A stretch of 64,000 nucleotides of DNA from Epiperipatus broadwayi. Its lineage: Eukaryota; Onychophora; Udeonychophora; Euonychophora; Peripatidae. The stretch covers positions 2,799,001 through 2,863,000 of the forward strand of contig JAQFVV010000017.1 in the NCBI GenBank assembly GCA_028023455.1. The letters run 5' to 3'. A model generated the notes under the pieces. That model had not been told where the DNA came from. It saw nothing but the letters and a program-made list of their open reading frames with translations, and searched no databases. The translations under genes were made by a program, and so were the position numbers. Positions 1 through 12,057 of the stretch are shown here, piece by piece. Positions within the stretch are counted from its first letter, which is position 1, and each line of letters starts with the position of its first letter.

Positions 1-185
1 TGCAGTGCTCTCAGATCCAAGGATCCTCACTGATGATGGCCACAAGCCAAAAACTAGTCTGGGGATATTGAATGAGTAAGCACTAGATAGGGATTTTATG
101 CACAAGCCTTCTGGCATCCATTTATTACTCTGTTTGGCCCAGGGTGGCCTTACTGTATGGAGAGTTTTGCCTTTGTTTACTTTCA
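1..185 (+). repeat. HHR repeat family A, partial copy
   Basis: Partial unit of family A, cut by the window edge. Box 1 CTGATGA lies at 30-36, followed by a stem II of GGC/GCC (38-40 and 46-48) and a GTC-like cleavage site near 54-59. The G of the GAAA box is A here, so this copy should be inactive. The rest of the unit (cleavage-site flank, the 'gcactagataggg' block and the 'actgtatggagagttttgcc' block) matches the other A copies. Confidence 0.8.
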
Positions 186-891
186 TCTGATAACTATTTT
201 TCAACATTGCTCTGAAGAATTATTTGCAAAAAAAACTACATCATCTGCAAAATCTAAATGAAATCTCTATTTACTTTCACTTCTTTACATTCCCATTTTA
301 ATCCATAAAATACTTCTTACAACACTGCTGTAGAAAGTTTTAGAAATATGGAGTCACTTTGTCTTACACTCTTCTCAATATTAATCTTCATAACATCATA
401 TTGTTTAAATGTAGAATTACATTTGAATAAAAAATGAAGTAAAGAATCATCAAATTATATATAATAATCTAGGTATTTAAATAGAGTCCAGAGAGACACT
501 GTCCAAATTTAATATACAGAATTGAAACACAATCCCTTTATTATCACAAAAAAATAGGCTCTGCCAAAATTATAAAGATTAATTGATATGTGGTGGCATT
601 CAATCTATACTTAGTGATATGTAGTTTGGTATTTCAGAGGTGCAAAGCAGATGAAGAATAATAGACTTTCTAAAAAAATATTATAATGAATTTGAGTGTG
701 ATTTTAATGGAAATCCAAACCTATTTTCCATTATAACGATTATTTCAAAAATATTCTAAAAAAATCAAGGGTAATAATGTTACTTGCTTTAACTGAAAGA
801 AATATGACTAATAATAGGTAACAACTGAAACCAGTAATTAGAAAAAATGTTCAAAATTTTCAAAAGTAATATTTTACTGCATAAAAGGTTG
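186..891. other. AT-rich spacer, nothing recognised
   Basis: No reading frame, repeat or RNA motif that I recognise. A short segment near 205-300 resembles one near 49030-49140 (a 'catctgcaaaatcta' block followed by 'aatccataaaatactt'), so it may be the edge of an old dispersed repeat. Confidence 0.4.
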
Positions 892-1398
892 AACATCACA
901 TGATCACCATTCTTTATGCTTACAAAAGCTTTTTACACAGAGGCAAAACTTTACATGCAGTAATGCCACTCAGTGCAAGCCAGAGTAATCAATGGATGCA
1001 GGGAGGTTTTGCCTCTGTGTAAAAGTTTGTGTACATATAAAGAATGGTGATCATGTGATGTTTAGAGATTTAATACCAATCCTGCCCAATAGGAATATGA
1101 AGACTTTAGTTATTAAACAACCAAAGACACCAAAAAGTATCGATGCTATACTGAGTTCAGATGTGAACAACTATAGAAGCTAATGAGCTTGAATTGAAAA
1201 CCTTATTATGTTTTTATTTTGGACTCAAAGCTTTATAGTTAGCTAATAAAGTAAATAGTCACTGCTGGAAAGTTGCTTTAGTTTCTAAGATTTAGATACA
1301 GTGCTCTCAGTTCCAAGGTTCCCAACTAGTCTGGGAATATTGGATGAGTAGGCACTAGATAGGGATTTTATGCACAAACCTTTCTGCATTCATTGACT
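892..1398. repeat. HHR repeat family A: foldback plus long unit
   Basis: The left part (892-1065) is a near-perfect foldback: both ends carry 'aacatcacatgatcaccatt' or its complement, followed by the 'gaggcaaaact' block. The right part continues as the long A unit (blocks 'ttaataccaatcctgccc', 'gttattaaacaaccaaagac', 'tgagcttgaattgaaaa') and ends after the 'gggattttatgcacaaacc' block. The ribozyme core is deleted in the right unit: the proximal stem I region runs straight into 'aactagtctggg' near 1324. A small ORF across the foldback (992-1183) is repeat sequence, not a gene. Confidence 0.8.
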
Positions 1399-1684
1399 AT
1401 CAACATCATAAGATACCAAACAAACAAAGTAATGGAGCAGGATGTGAAAATTGTGAATAAATTTGAGTTTCATGGATTCATGTTTGAATTAAATTTTCAT
1501 TCTTTTTTCTTTCTTTTTATTTCATTTTATGAGTAAGCTAGAATATTATTTTCTCTGTTACATTCAACATTTTTGGGCTTCAACATATTAGAACACATTC
1601 TGACATCTCTAACCCATTATTTACATCCAATAACCATTTCTACATGTATAAATAAACTATATTTTTATAACTACGAACTGTTAT

Positions 1685-2060
1685 ATCAAAGTAGACATGG
1701 GTAGGATGACAACCTTGGAATTAATGTGGGCTTTGAATGTTCCATCATCAGATTTTCAATGAAATAGAAGGCTAAAGAGTTGTGGGTTGGAGTAGTTTGA
1801 AACCTGTCTATTAAAGTATGAAGATTGGCTGGCTATCTTAATATAAAGCTGAGCACTGATTGTGTATATGTGTGGAGATCGTAATCTGGACCAATTGATA
1901 AGTGCTGGTTTAGCACAAAATATGTCTATTAGTGATTATTTATCTTTCAACATGTGTGTGATCAGGTGAGTCAGCAATACGAGATGGCACGGAGAGTTGA
2001 GGGTCGTGTGAAAGTCTGAGTTCGAATTCTGCATACATTATATATATATGCAGGTTTAAG
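1685..2060 (+). repeat. HHR/tRNA-like repeat family C, single unit
   Basis: Unit of family C. A degenerate hammerhead lies near 1896-1930: box 1 is TTGATAA instead of CTGATGA, stem II GTGCT/AGCAC is kept, and GAAA is AAAA. The 3' end (about 1968-2040) is tRNA-like, with an A-box-like 'tggcacggag' and a B-box-like 'gagttcgaattc', followed by an AT microsatellite. Close relatives are at 30.05-30.9 kb and 8.6-9.9 kb. The ribozyme is predicted inactive in this copy. Confidence 0.7.
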
Positions 2061-3139
2061 CCTGTATAGTGTATTACTTTAAATAAAGATTATGAGAAAT
2101 TAATCTGAAAGTTGGGGGAGAGGGGTATAACCATACTTCAGGGGCTATATATTTGTTTAGATAAGAATGTAAAACAGCCTAGAAATAGCTCATTGCGGGG
2201 CAAAAGTATCTCAAATAGCCCTTAATACAGTAACAGTAAAAGCAGTTGCTAACTATCTGTTGATGTGAGTTTGGCGGCTCTTCAATCTTAATTTACCCTC
2301 TAGCTAAGAACAGCTAGATATCTTTGCCGATGTAGTCTTACATATATAGTCAAAATATATATTATTATTATCTCATTTCTTTTTGAACTATGTGACAGGT
2401 AATAATTAACAAAGCATTTTATTTTTTTGTTTTTTTTTATCTTATAAAATTTAATACAAATATTAACTACCTTTAAAATGTTTATTTAAAAAAAAAAAAA
2501 AATTAATAAGGTTATAACTTAAAAATGTCATTATTAAAAGTACGATCATTTAAATAATTTCCTTTTTTTTAAACATATAATGTCATTTCTGTCTCTTTGT
2601 AGTTAGTTATAATAGAAAGTATTTTCTTAGATATCATTTTTTCTATATATTATGTATCATATTATTAATATTTAAACAAACTAGTAGTCAAGTTTATCAG
2701 TTATGCATGCTCTTTTATGTATCAGCTTACTTAACATATTTATGCCTATGGGGTTTCCTTCTGAGGAGTGGCCAAACACCGTACAGCTGCTATTTCTTTA
2801 AAAGTCTTAAATCTTTTCGAACAAACTAACATTATGTAAATGCTTTGCTAATGGCAAGCAATTTGGGTAGTCACGTGATTTGTAACCTTTTAAAAAAATA
2901 TATATATAACTTAAAATTATCATTAAATTAATATTTATTTTCCGAATTCGCGTTTTAAGTATTTTCCAATATATATGTATAAATATATATATTATTAAAA
3001 GGAGGTTGCCTTGACAATAGTTTGAAATTGCTGACTGTTATTGATATTGGGATTATCTAAGTCTGGTTTTTAAGGATTAAATACTCACAAATATGCAAAT
3101 ATTGATATATGAATTTTAAAAAAAATATTTTAATTTTGT
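2061..3139. other. AT-rich spacer, nothing recognised
   Basis: Contains A/T homopolymers (for example near 2490-2510) and short AT runs. I see no ORF of note, no repeat shared with the rest of the window, and no RNA motif. Confidence 0.4.
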
Positions 3140-4062
3140 TAGCGAACCGCCATTGGACTAATAATTTTTATAAATTGTTCATTAGACTAAAGATTATCCA
3201 ATAATGAATATTTCTGTAGTGTAATTTTCACTAAACCACTCCCATGTAAGGTAGGGACTGGTTTCTATATACTTTTAACACTTTGTGAATAGATTTAATA
3301 ATAAGCATAAGACCAAGACAAGTGGAAAATGATTATGACCCCCAAGATGCACATTTACGGCTGAGCCAGCACTCATCAGTTGGCCCAGATCACAATCTCT
3401 TACACATATCTTTATCATTGTTTAGTTAAATGGGAAATTACTACAATTTAATTAATACATGTCAGACTTACTCACCCTCACAGGTTTGGAACAAATCACT
3501 TAATGGAAGTGTATTAATTATTTTTATTAGTCATTCATTAGACTGGAGATTATCCAATAGCGAATAATATTTCTGTAGTGTGATTTGCATTATGTTACTC
3601 TCACACAAGATAGGATAGGGATTGATTTCTATCCACTTTTAACATCTTGTGAAGAGGTGTAATAAAAGGCGTATGACGAAAGACAAATGGAAAAGATGTA
3701 TGGTCTCCAAGATGCACCTTTAAGGCTGAACCAGCATACTCATCAATTGGGCCAGATCACAACCCCTTACAGATATCTTTATCATTGTTTAGTTAGATTG
3801 AGAATTATTACAGTTTAACTGATACGTATCAAACTTGCTGTTCTCACAGCTTTGGCACAAATCACTTGATGGAAGTATATTAATTATTTTTATTAGTCAT
3901 TCATTAGTCTAACGATTATCCATTTAATGAATAATATTTCTGTAGTGTAATTTTCATTACACCACTCTCACACAAGGTAGGAAATGATTTCTAAACCATT
4001 CTCTACCTTGTCTGAGAGTGGTGTAGTGAAAGTCACACTACAGAAATACTAATCGATGTTGG
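3140..4062 (-). repeat. HHR repeat family B, tandem array
   Basis: About two and a half head-to-tail units. The landmark 'gattatcc' recurs at 3192, 3548 and 3914, giving periods of 356 and 366 bp. Each unit carries a reverse-strand hammerhead: box 1 complement TCATCAG at 3373-3379 and TCATCAA at 3740-3746. The first has an altered GAAA box (GTAAA-like) and the second has an altered box 1 and an insertion in stem II, so both are predicted inactive. The right end turns back on itself: the 'ctctcacacaaggtag' block at about 3966 is followed by its inverse at about 4005. Confidence 0.8.
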
Positions 4063-5750
4063 ACTAAGTTTTAAAAATTTTGATATTAGTTTAAATAATA
4101 TCCAAAATCACTATTAAATTTGCATTATTGAGAATATAGTATTAGCCAAACAAGACTCCATAAAGTATTTAAAAAAATCTAAATGTGTTTCATAATTTAA
4201 ATAAAAGAAGCAAATTGACTTAGAGATAAATATGGATTTAATGTTTGAAAGTGTACGACATCTTCCAATAAAGTCAATGCCATATTACAATCATGCTTTA
4301 ATCAAGAAAGTGCTTATTCTTAGTTTAATAATTACTATAAATTTATTTATCAATTAATACTAGGTAAATTTTAGATTTCTAGCTGTCTCAAAAAAATTGA
4401 GTTTACTAGAGAAGTCCTCATCAATTCTACACTTTGGATTTAAACCAGTTTAAAGTATGTCTGGGGTGGTACTCAAGAGCTTAAAATGAGTTATTTAGAT
4501 AATGATTATGATGATGATGCAAATTATTACATTCAATGTCTAATAAGTTCTCCACATGTTTTTCTGGATAATAAAGTTGTTCTTCATCTTTCTTCTACAT
4601 GGAAATATAGAGATCTTAAATCTTTATAAAATCATTAATCAACAAGGTATTCTATCTGATATCATTTTAACTATTATAATTAGGTCTTATAAGCATAATA
4701 CTCATTCTCCTTTTGTCTGTTATATTCAACCTTGTCATTTCACTGTCCTTAACTTTTATTTTTTATTCTTTATATAATCAGATTTGTAGTACTCTTAATT
4801 TAGATTATTTTGTAACACTGTTAAATTCAAATGTCATGGTTGATTTGTTTAAATTTATTTTATTTATTTATATGTGTATTTTTTTTTACTTTTTTGTTTA
4901 TTATTTTCTTTTTTTATTATATTATATGCATTGTTTATTCTTTTTATTTTTTAATGTACAAACTGTAATTGGCTATATGCTGCTGTTTAGTACTTAAATA
5001 AATGAATTGAATTATTGTTATTATTATTACTATTATTATTAGATTTCAAAGCAACTTTATTCAGTAAACTAAGGTTACATTAGTGTATTTATGTATACAA
5101 AGGAAAAAAATGTCCAAGTATATGTTTTATAGCAGCATTTACATGTGAATGTAGTTCTTTTCTGGTACCCAGCATAAACAAAATTAGAGAGGAATCAATA
5201 GATACATTGTAAGGAGTGCTTAAATGTTCTACTAAATTGTCTGGAAAATTGATGGTCTGAAGTTGTTAGAAATGGTTCAGTTTTGGCAAAAGTTTTTTAA
5301 ATGTTCTTCTGCTAAATAGACTGGGGATGTGGTGGTGAGCATTAGTTCAGTTTTGGAAAAAGTTGACATTTAAACATATATGAAGTGGAAAATTCATTAT
5401 TGATGTACCAATGAATGTTTGGGTGAAGTTTGCTGTATCTTGTGAATAGTTTATATTGTATGATTGTATTGCAAGGCTGTATTTATCAGTATTATGGCAT
5501 ATTTTTAGTGACTGGATTGGCATTTCAGGAGTGATCACATAGTGTCAAATAAACTATTAATATTATACAATAACTAGGTTAACATCCAATACTGGTTTAT
5601 CTTATGCTTTGGATTGAGAGTATTTCACATCACATGCTCAATAAACCAGTGCCAGGATGCTAATCTAATTATTATTATATATACTCCAACAGAAATGAAA
5701 ACAGATAAATGTGGACAATATGTGAAGAAACTCAGCTGATGTACAATTAA
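4063..5750. other. AT-rich spacer with possible non-LTR tail
   Basis: Mostly featureless. Around 4540-5040 there is T-rich sequence with two overlapping low-complexity reading frames (4556-4777, 4713-4997), ending in 'aaataaatgaattgaatt' and a TTA-type microsatellite at about 5015-5040. That resembles the tail of a non-LTR element, but no conserved protein motif supports it. At 5225-5410 similar phrases recur ('ttcagttttgg', 'aaagtt'), a weak local duplication. Confidence 0.3.
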
Positions 5751-5759
5751 ACAAGTAAA

Positions 5760-6178
5760 TAAGAGTGGAAAACTCTTCATACAGTAGTGTCACCAAGTGC
5801 AAGCCTTTGTAATTACTGGATTCAGGAAGGTTTATGCCTAAAATCCCTATCTAGTGCCTAATCATCCAATATCCTTACTCTAGTTTCTAGCTTGTAGCTT
5901 TCATCAGTGAGGAGCCCTGGATTTGAATGTACTGCACCTAGAACTTAGTAACTAATGCTGCTGGGGGATTGCATTACATCATAAGCATTCCACTGATAAA
6001 ATCCACAAGCTAGACACTAGCATGGAGATGTTGCATGAGTAGGCACTAGATAGGAATTTTATGCACAAACCTTCCTCCATCCATTGATTACAGAGGCTTG
6101 CACATGTATGGAGAATTTGGTACTTTTATTAAGAGCTTGTGTAAGCATAGGAAATGATGACTATGTGAAACAAGTAAA
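5760..6178. repeat. HHR repeat family A, inverted pair
   Basis: Two A units in opposite orientation. In the left one the ribozyme is on the reverse strand (box 1 complement TCATCAG near 5912). Its stem II and GAAA are complete but the cleavage triplet GTC has become GAG, so it should not cleave. In the right unit the core is eroded. The outer ends carry the 'actcttcatacagtagtg' block and the 'gatgactatgtga' terminus. Confidence 0.75.
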
Positions 6179-6589
6179 TAATGAATACAAACATGCACTA
6201 AAGATATAAAAGGTTTTTGGAAATCTAAAATTGAGAAGAATAAGATCAACACAAATACCTAAACTCCGATGTATGATTAACCAAAAATAGAATGTCTTAG
6301 ATATAATTGACAATAAAAGTCTCTATATTAAACATAAAAAGGTATAAATAAAAGTAAACAAACTAGTTTAGGCAGTATAGAAATTAAATTTTGCTTTAAA
6401 ACAAAATCATATTGAAAGACAGCTAAACAAATAAATTTTAATGCATTGTTTTAGCACTAAGCCATTGTCAACTTTTTTTTACAAATGTTAGGCAAAAAAT
6501 GTAGTTAAATAACTTGACTTAAAGATTCACAGAGAGAATGCTGCACTCAATTATTACATGATGATCAAGCCCTTGCACATTAGAGGTTA

Positions 6590-7450
6590 TCTGCATCCAT
6601 TCTTATAATCCCCCAAATCACATAAACTTGCAGAGCTATCGGCTTTCTTATTTCATAATCATTACCTATGTAAACTAGAATCTGATAAAAAAAGCAACAT
6701 CATCAGCTATATCAGAGACTTAATAGGCATGGGTTTCAGCTACAGAACAATAGTCAACAGGATTGAATTCTTTCATAAAAGACTTCATCAAAACAATGAA
6801 AAAGAAGATAGGCAACACCTGACTGTGCCATACATTTCTGTAGTGGCTAAAAAGTTTAGTTATGCTTTACATAAAGAATTCGAACTGGGATTTAGAACCC
6901 CACCAAACACCAATAAGCTCATCAATAAGACTAAGGATAAAAGAAACATTGAAGTTACCCCCCCCCCAGTGGTGTATAGAATTATGTGCCTCAGATGGGG
7001 TGTGGTGCCGTTTACTACAGTGAGACTCACATCACAATTGATAATAGATTGGCTCAACACAGATATACATACACATCAGAAATAACCAAAAAAGAAGGCA
7101 GTTCTGTTTTTGCTGACTATCAGCAAGAGCTTAATCATAGGTTTGAGCCCTCCAAAGCTGATATATTATGTACATAGAGGAATGACATCAAGAGAAAAAT
7201 CAAGGAAGCTTGTTTTATTGCCAGCAACACTAATTATATAAACAGAAAAGACCATTGCTTTGCCATTTCCAGAAAATTGATAATATAAAAAATAGTTTTG
7301 TATATATCTGCATATAATAACATCGACAATCTACAAGGCTATGATTATGGTGTAATGAAACTCTGAAAGTGCTATGCCTAAATAAATTGTTATATAAAAT
7401 AGTTTTACTTTTAATGCATTAGCGCAGTAATAAAAGATTATTAAGAAAAT
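6590..7450 (+). pseudogene. Penelope-like retroelement, C-terminal RT plus degenerate GIY-YIG
   Basis: Fragment of a Penelope-like element (PLE). The frame starting upstream of 6729 and running to 7085 shows the PLE layout downstream of the reverse transcriptase: an 'LTVPYISVV' segment (the usual 'lPyi..vs' motif), a 'KLINKTKDK' stretch, and then 'VVYRIMC' at the point where a GIY-YIG endonuclease begins. After a frame disruption the sequence continues in other frames, with 'FADYQQELNHRFEPSKADIL' (7109-7170) and then a kRkikEA-like motif near 7190, both typical of the PLE C-terminus. A poly-C tract at 6959-6968 lies near the disruption. The expected second cysteine and YIG residues are not readable, so this is a dead copy. 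Part of the same family recurs at 34.5-34.8 kb. Confidence 0.7.
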
Positions 7451-8559
7451 GTGACTGTTCCAAAATAACATAACAACTAGAAAATATCCCATCTGAATTA
7501 AGTATACTATAAGTTATGTATTTTTTTTTACATATGTGTATATGCTTTATGAAATGGGTTTTATTTATTTGTTTTATTTTATTTAGCTGAGTCTACTAGC
7601 AGGGTAAAGTACTGTAATCATAGCTCTTGTGTTTCATAGGTTTGCAGCTTTATTTATAATCCATTTTGTTTATTCATAATATGTAAATCAGTTGATTTAA
7701 ATATGTCCTATTTGTGATAATATAAATGCCATTTTCTCTATAATTTATCTCCTTTTAATGGTTGGCTATGAACCAAGCTTGTTTTACTTTTTATATAATG
7801 CAGACAAATTGCAACCTGTACTTTTCAGTTAATTACCAAAATTTTTATGTTTATGTTATACTTATTTACTGAATTTATCGAAGTCCATTTTTTCTGTTGG
7901 TATGTATGTATTTGATCTATATGTTATATATATTTAAAGCTGTATTATAATTGTTAAAATAGTGGTAACACCAATCAAGGTTTGAAGGGAAAAAATCATC
8001 ATCGATTTTTATATGTGCATGTATTATGAGTTCAGCCATTGATAAGTCAATATTCTTAAATATTCAAAAATGTTTTAGCTATTTAGTACCTGTATTCCTT
8101 ACTCACTCTTTATTAATCTTTTTTTTTTCAGATTATATTTTTAATTTCATAGGTTTAATTACACATTAAATCTAATGAATTAAAAATACATTTAAATAAA
8201 TCAACACAGTTTTAGAACTAAATATTGGCGGAAAGAAATTGAATAAATAAAATGAACGAATTATTAGTTTGTTTACATTTATTAATCTTTTACATATAAG
8301 ATAGCTATTTTTAGAGAAAACTTATTACTAGAAGTAATGAAATGCGAAGTCAATACAAACTACATCTCCCAAAATATTCTACTTCAGTATTTCTAAGTTA
8401 ATCAGTGTCCATAAGCAGAACATATATAATTTTATGACTTCTGAAAACAATAAAGAGCGACAGTAAGAATACTTTGACTTCAGATATTTTTACAACATTA
8501 AGTTGCATCCTTATTCCTGAATGTTATTTAATGTCAGTAGTTATAAGGCAGTATGTAAT
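7451..8559. other. AT-rich spacer, nothing recognised
   Basis: No ORF, RNA motif or shared repeat seen. Sequence is T-rich in its left half and A-rich in its right half. Confidence 0.35.
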
Positions 8560-9470
8560 TTGCTTATACAGAATGTTTCGTATACGTAAATAAAAGGATT
8601 TGGATTCAGGATTTTTCAGTCTATTTATATTCCACCCCATCTCAAGCAACTGATACACATGACCTCACACATGCATAAAAAATAGATGATCCTTGACATA
8701 TGTATTTCATACAGAACCAGCACTCATCAGTTGGGCCAGATCATAATCTCCCACACACATATATAATCAGGGTTCAATTTATATTAAGATAACAATTCCT
8801 TAAATTTTAATGGGTATGCTTCAATCTTTTCACCTTTACAACTATCTGGCCATCCATTTCATTGAAAACCATTGATGGAACACTCAAAGCCCTTTTGGAT
8901 TTGATATTATAGTCATACCCATGTAGACATTATGTCAATCTAATACCTCATATTATTGGAACATTACATATCCATATATAGTGTAGACGAATAGTCTAAA
9001 CTTATACTAAGATATAATGTAATTTGCTTATATTGAATATTTCTGATATATAAAATTAGTGGGATTTGAACTCAGAATTTTTAGTTTATTTATTGTTCAT
9101 TCCATCTCCAGCAAGTGATACTTATGACCACACACATGCTAAAAAATACATGATCCCCAATATACATATTTTATGCAGAATCAGCACTCATCAGTTGGGT
9201 CAAATCATAATCTTCCCATACATACATACAATCAGTGCTCAGCATATATTAAGGTGGCAATTCTTCAAATTTTAATGGACAGGCTTTAATATTCTCACCC
9301 TTCCAATTATTCATTTCATTGAAAAACTGATGAAGGAATACTCAAAGCCCTTGTTGTATTTGATATTATAGTTATTCCTATGTAGACATTATGCTAATTT
9401 AACCCTTTATATTATCAGACATTACATATCGATATGTATTAATAGGAGAGGGATGGGCTGAACTTATATT
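8560..9470 (-). repeat. HHR/tRNA-like repeat family C, tandem dimer
   Basis: Two head-to-tail C units with ribozymes on the reverse strand. Box 1 complements are at 8724-8730 and 9188-9194, a 464-bp period. The first copy keeps CTGATGA and GAAA (complement TTTC at 8705-8708), but the first stem I pair is mismatched. The second has AAAA for GAAA. A B-box-like CTGAGTTCAAATCCC (reverse strand, 9061-9075) marks the tRNA-like part of the unit. A small ORF at 9066-9275 lies inside the repeat and has no meaning of its own. Confidence 0.75.
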
Positions 9471-9930
9471 AAGATGCAATCTATTTTTCAAGGCAATATT
9501 GAGTTCACTTCATCCCTCTCCTAATAATATATATGGTTATATAATGTCTGACATTATAAGGAATTAGATTGATGTAATGTCTACATGGGTATGACTATAA
9601 TATCAAATCCAAAAAGAGCTTTCAGTATTCCATTATCAGTTTTTCTATAAAATGGATGGGTGAATAGTTGAAAAGGTGAGAAGATTAAAGCCTGTCCATT
9701 GAGTTTGAGAAATTGCTATCTTAATATATTCTGAGCACTGATTGTATATATGTGTGGGAGATCGTGGCCCAATCAATGAGTGCTGCTTCTGTGCAAATTA
9801 TGTATGTTGGGGATGGTGTATCATTTTTTAAATGTGTGTGGTTCTGTGTATCGGTTGCTTGAGATGGAGGGAAGGATGAACAGACTGAAAAATTCCTGAC
9901 TTCAAATTACTCTATTTAATGTCAGTAGAT
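9471..9930 (+). repeat. HHR/tRNA-like repeat family C, inverted third unit
   Basis: A third C unit facing the opposite way, so that 8.56-9.93 kb forms a long imperfect palindrome centred near 9470. The ribozyme at about 9757-9800 is eroded (box 1 reads TCAATGA, GAAA is lost). The tRNA-like tail with 'gacttcaaatt' lies near 9895-9910. Confidence 0.7.
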
Positions 9931-10465
9931 GCACTGGGTCTAGTTTATTTTTTTATGTTTATTATCAAAATGTACATTTTGCATTTGTAGCAGATGTAAG
10001 CTCTGTATTAGCATTATAAAACTCATTGAGTTTATTAATTTTAAATGATAGTTCTTATAAATGGAAAACTTTAATTGTTGTTTATTTGATTTACTTAGTA
10101 CAGATTTACATTCTGAACTGTTAATCATGAATATAGAAATATCTATGCAGTTTTTATGACTTTCAATCTGCTAATAAGTTGATGAATGTAAATTTCTTGC
10201 TATTTCTTGCTTTTTGCATGAACAATTTTTATTCAATTTAGTTAAAAGCATGAAGCCATCATTAGATACAATTTGATCATACTAAAGTATTAGTACAGTT
10301 ATGGCACTACTTTAATTTTCAACTACTTCTATTAGATATTTTCATTCTATTTTATCTACTGTTTTATTTGGCTATCATTTTGAATAAATAAACCTATTTA
10401 AATAAATTAATATGTCTAAATGTGCTAAAACCCAGGCATTGGTGAAGATAAGTACAGGTTGTAAT
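9931..10465. other. AT-rich spacer, nothing recognised
   Basis: No supportable feature. The short reading frame at 9940-10128 (reverse) matches no family I know. Confidence 0.35.
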
Positions 10466-10895
10466 ATTAATTGGGTGAGTGCTTTCGAGAAGTTTTGTCT
10501 TTTCATAATCATAGCGAGTGGGTTGTATGAACATGATAGAAAATGCATGTGACAAATATTTAAATATATGCAAAGTGGATTTCCTTCCAGTTTATAGCAT
10601 AGGTGTTGTTAGCTATAAGCTGTGGTTTTTTGATTTTATGTTTAGAGTCATGGTGTTCCATGCATGTGAAGGAAGCAGAACACCATGACTCTAAACATAA
10701 AATCAAAGAAGAATGGCTTATTGTACTACAAACTGGAAGAAAGCATGCTTCTCCATTTCTCTCCAAAAAGTGAATTTTCTACTGCACTTTGCATATATTT
10801 AAATATTTGTCATATATACTTTCTATCATACTCACACAACCCACTTGCTATGATTATGAGAAGATAAAATTTGTTGAAAGTAATCATCCAATTAA
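10466..10895. mobile_element. Palindrome resembling paired Penelope-type ends
   Basis: Long inverted repeat. The left arm runs from 'attaattgggtgagtgcttt' (about 10466) to 'gagtcatggtgttc' and the right arm mirrors it, ending in 'aagtaatcatccaattaat' near 10895. The centre is at about 10660-10680. Both arms contain the phrase 'ataatcatagc' next to a 'cttt' block, also present at 37.2 kb beside a Penelope copy. The reverse complement there reads 'tatgaaggcaagagcctccg' followed by AAAG, a phrase reminiscent of PLE terminal hammerhead-like regions. Assignment to PLE is inference. Confidence 0.45.
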
Positions 10896-11039
10896 TGTTA
10901 CAATTTGTGCTTAGCTTGACCAATGCGTGCATTTTAGCCCATTTAGATATATTATTTGTTGAATTGGGAAGTCTGCATTTTTGTTATTTTTAAATAAATT
11001 AATATAACCACTATTTCCCACTCAAAACATTACCCTTCC

Positions 11040-11690
11040 TTACTTTGGTAGTAACCATCAGGTGGTCACCAGGTTTCTCAAACATCTCAAGCTAGAGCCA
11101 AGGTTCCTGGACTTCCTAGTGAAAATCAACCTGGATTCACTCCAGATGAACTGGTTCCTGCACTACAGAAGATTCTTCAAGAACATAGATCTTACATGTC
11201 ATAACTGCCACAGAACCTATGATAATGTTTGCCCATCATATGCCAAAATCAGAACATTCATTTCTCACAACAGCCACATCTCCCTGAACAAAATATAAGA
11301 TATCAAGAGCTGCTTCCCACATTTCCCTGAACAAAATATTAAATATCAAGAACTGCTTCCTGTCTAGGGATTATGTCATCTCAAGACTGTCAACCTTCAT
11401 CACTTATGCCACCTGGATGATCAGATGTCAAAACAAGTTTACCATTCCTCATCTCAAGCCTGAAGACATATTCATTTCTAAGTTGAAAGGATTTTGCCAT
11501 AAGGACAGTATCATCTCATCCAGATTTTTATTTGACAACATGTGGAGCCTGATTAATCTAGATTAAACAACACCAGTAGTACATCAGACCATCTCGTTGC
11601 CCAAGTAACATGGATTACTTTTATTTTATTTACAATTGTATCATTCTTACATATGTATTTCAATAAAGTTATTTATATATATATATATAC
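11040..11690 (+). pseudogene. Non-LTR retrotransposon 3' end (zinc-knuckle region)
   Basis: The frame at 11062-11298 contains a CHNC cysteine pair in 'LTCHNCHRTYDNV', and the sequence continues after a stop and a short local duplication ('catctccctgaacaaaatat' at about 11276, repeated near 11320) with 'STFITYATWMIRCQNKF' near 11390-11440. That segment parallels 'IYALWLLRC' at 23.3 kb and 'NYIIWTTRC' at 43.8 kb, so the three loci are related 3' ends of one non-LTR lineage. A stop near 11563 is followed by a 3' UTR ending 'caataaagttattt' and an AT microsatellite at 11670-11690, which acts as the tail. No catalytic reverse transcriptase domain is present. Confidence 0.55.
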
Positions 11691-12057
11691 TTAGTTTAAT
11701 AAATATCTACCTATTGTTAAATCAATTTTAGAATACTATGATTAATGAATATTGTTGCCTCGACTGTTAAAAAACATTTGTAATATGTTGCGACTCTCGC
11801 AACTGGGGATGGAGGTATTATCATTCCTAGTTCATAGCGCTCTTGTTTATCTTTGGACAACCATATGAATATAATTTTTTTAAAGTATATTTTTATTGTT
11901 TCAAATTATAATCAATCTTTTTTAAAAAATCAAGTAATTATGTTTCCCAAGGTTGAATTGGAGACATAAGTCAAAATCAGTTCATTGGAGAATTTTTAAA
12001 AAATCTATGTGACAATTTAATCTTTCATCTTATAAAACAGTTTTTATAAAAGTATAG
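11691..12057. other. AT-rich spacer, nothing recognised
   Basis: No ORF, RNA motif or shared repeat seen in this interval. Confidence 0.35.

Noticed and set aside
992-1183. Short ORFs inside A, B and C repeats (also at 13171, 36272, 56631, 61329)
   Set aside because: The frames fall exactly on repeat units, differ between copies and are not conserved as proteins.
3140-4062. CRISPR array
   Set aside because: Repeats are several hundred bases long, diverged, with no short regular spacers, in a eukaryotic context.
8695-8740. Active ribozyme in the first C unit
   Set aside because: Core boxes are kept but the stem I pair next to the core is A·A and stem II relies on wobble pairs.
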